From contig CM060317.1 in the NCBI GenBank assembly GCA_030674155.1, forward strand, positions 89,571,588 to 89,635,587: 64,000 nucleotides of DNA, written 5' to 3'. How positions within the stretch are numbered: position 1 is the stretch's first letter; each line of letters starts with the position of its first letter. This DNA comes from Stramonita haemastoma (taxonomy: Eukaryota > Mollusca > Gastropoda > Neogastropoda > Muricidae). This document shows positions 61,998 to 64,000 of the stretch, piece by piece. The position numbers and the translations under genes were made by a program. The notes beneath the pieces were generated by a model. That model saw only the letters and a program-made list of their open reading frames with translations, did not search any database and had not been told where the DNA came from.

Positions 61998-62056
<59 letters not shown>
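61915..62056. repeat. (CA)n then (CT)n
   Basis: CA to about 61974, CTGT units, then about 60 bp of CT. Confidence 0.95.
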
Positions 62057-62059
<3 letters not shown>

Positions 62060-62868
62060 TTCCCACCCACCCACTCCTCACACATCCACATCATATACAC
62101 ATCACATCACTGTACAACTGACTGAGAAAGAAGGTTATGTTGATTTTATGATTTCTCTTGTTACATGTACATATGGCCATGGATGATTCTGTTTCTGAAG
62201 TGTGTGCAGAGACAAACACAATAATAAAAAAAAAAATATATAAAAAAAAATCAGTTGGAGACTGTTAGAAAGGTGAGCGAGCACTGAATGTGCGATGATG
62301 ATTATGGAAGTATGTATGACTGACTTTGTACAGTGTGCCCCCCTCCCCCCTGAAAAAACAAAAACAAAAACAAAACATGGATGTTGAGGATGTCATGAGG
62401 GAGAGAGGGTGGGTGGGTGCAGAGTGTTGGTTGAATTGAAGTGTGGAGATTGGCATTTAATAAATAAAGAAACAAACAATACTCGGGCTGTCTGCAGCCT
62501 GCACAAAATGTCTGATCTTGTGGTGTTGGAGTATGGTGGTGGTGGTGCTGTGAGGGGCCTGGAGTGATAGTGTGGTGTGGTGCCTGCACTGTGTCTGTCT
62601 TATCTTTTCCTCTGTTTTGTCTTTTATTTATTTATTTGTTTGTTTTAGGGGAAGGGGGTGGTGCTGTTTTCTGCCTTTCCAGCCTGTAGTTTTTACCTTT
62701 TCTAACCACTTTTTAAAAATAAAAAATCTTTTTATTACCTTTATAATGCAGCATTTCTGCTGTTTTATTTGGGGGAATGGCCAGTGATACTGTAAACACA
62801 TCCATAGCCATTGGGCTTAAGATATAATGTTTGCCAGCTTTTTATATATATATTTTTTTTTATAAAGG

Positions 62869-62884
62869 GGGGGGGGGGGGGGGG
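62869..62884. repeat. Poly-G tract
   Basis: 16 G or so after a TATATA/T-rich stretch. Confidence 0.85.
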
Positions 62885-64000
62885 TATTTAGTAAACTGGA
62901 GATTAAATCCTGTGAAATGTTTGATGTCCCCAGACTAACCTAGTTTCATGCTAAGAGAGCTAAAGGATGAAAATATGCCATGAGCTGTAGGCCTGCTTTG
63001 CAGAGTGGCAGGATTTGTGTACTGTGGCCTCCATGATTGGTTTGGGTAAACAGAACAACAGCAAGAGCATAACAACGATGATAACTTCACACATAACTTA
63101 CTGGATGGCATTTGTTTAGGAGTAAAGAATTCCGCACAACTTGTTTGATGTTTGTAAAATCTTCTTGCCCTAGGCCCAAAGTCTACATCACAATATTGTG
63201 TTGTATGTCGTCTCATCCTTCGATATGCCCAGATTGTCTTTATGACAAGCTCTTGGCACAACCTGATATTTCCTCTAAGGGGTGGGGGGGATTGTCTAAA
63301 TATAAAATTGCCTGTTATAGTTATGTGGAGATGGTTGAAAATAGCCTCTCTTGCCAACTTCTCATTCAGTGTGGACAGTTGTCTCCAATCTCCAGGCCAT
63401 TTCTGGGTGTGATGAGGGAAGCTGATTGCCTGATTTATTCTGGATTACCTCCAGGGTGTTAAGCTGGGAAACGCCCAACCACAGCATAAGGCCTTGTTCC
63501 AGATGATGAAGACTGACAATAGTCATTTGAATTCAGCCAATTAAAAGAAATGTGTGTGATATAAACTTGCATGGCAAGAAAGCACAGAAGTGTTGGTGTT
63601 ATGGTTGTGCACACACAGAGATCGATGTGCACTTTTTTTTTTCAAGAGAGATTTTTGTAATTAAGTCAGAGTTTTATGTACAGAACAGCCGTTCATAATC
63701 ATACACAGAAAGATCATTTGACTGCTAATTTGAGAGACTTTAATGTTCAAATCATTGCACAGAATCTGAAAAGTAACAATAAAGGATGTATTTGATTTCT
63801 GACCAGTTAGTGTATATCACAAGGAGTCTTGAAAAACAATCAACAGTTCTATTTGCTCCAGAGCTGATGTCAACAAAACTATACCCATAATAAACAGCAA
63901 TACTGTTAAGATACTTGGTGAGGCTCGCCTTTGGTGAAAAGAAAAAACCCATCTGCACAAATTGTATCACAGTCATTGTGGATAGTGATCATTATGTTAC
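62885..64000. other. No gene recognised at the right end
   Basis: A 140-codon minus-strand and a 116-codon plus-strand open frame overlap at 62935-63462. Neither shows a motif, homology or codon pattern that I can support. Confidence 0.5.

Noticed and set aside
62935..63462. Overlapping 140- and 116-codon frames near the right end
   Set aside because: They overlap on opposite strands with no motif, family or splice support.

Overview
This is a eukaryotic, animal-type window. It has one large spliced gene, long AT-rich introns, many microsatellites and minisatellites, tRNA-derived SINEs and DNA-transposon relics. No prokaryotic gene layout, operon or CRISPR array is visible. The kinase exons, the SINE style and the repeat load suggest a lophotrochozoan, most likely a marine gastropod mollusc. 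That placement is inference; the gene family is much firmer.

The gene is a Tousled-like kinase (TLK) on the + strand. I could place 21 coding exons, from the ATG at 12724 to the TAG at 44548. Their lengths sum to 2211 nt (about 736 residues), close to the size of animal TLKs. Almost all have consensus AG/GT borders and compatible phases. The order is a conserved N-terminus, a Ser/Pro-rich low-complexity region with a basic nuclear-localisation motif, a coiled-coil region, the complete Ser/Thr kinase domain (glycine loop, VACK lysine, HYD catalytic loop, DFG, PPE) and a Ser-rich tail. Two coiled-coil exons (24282-24375 and 29882-30039) do not read cleanly because of small apparent deletions. 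A candidate promoter and non-coding first exon lie near 7.85-8.37 kb.

Layout: 1-7.8 kb is repeat-rich upstream DNA with a LINE ORF2 C-terminal relic, SINEs and TG tracts. 7.85-8.37 kb is the putative promoter and exon 1. 8.4-12.7 kb is the putative first intron. 12.7-24.4 kb holds the N-terminal exons. 24.4-30.0 kb holds the coiled-coil exons. 30.4-41.3 kb holds the kinase-domain exons, with a piggyBac-like element nested inside an older MITE at 30.8-33.4 kb. 41.3-44.4 kb is a last intron made largely of two minisatellites, and the last exon is at 44.44 kb. 44.55-64 kb is 3' UTR or flank with SINEs and satellites and no second gene that I can support.

The most unusual signal is that tandem arrays repeatedly abut, and often copy, the splice borders of this gene. 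Decoy donors run in the TLK reading frame after exon 7. Three decoy acceptors carrying a copied exon edge precede exon 12. About two dozen decoy acceptors precede the last exon, and each would give a stop codon after two codons. Other arrays touch the borders of exons 4, 6, 16 and 17.
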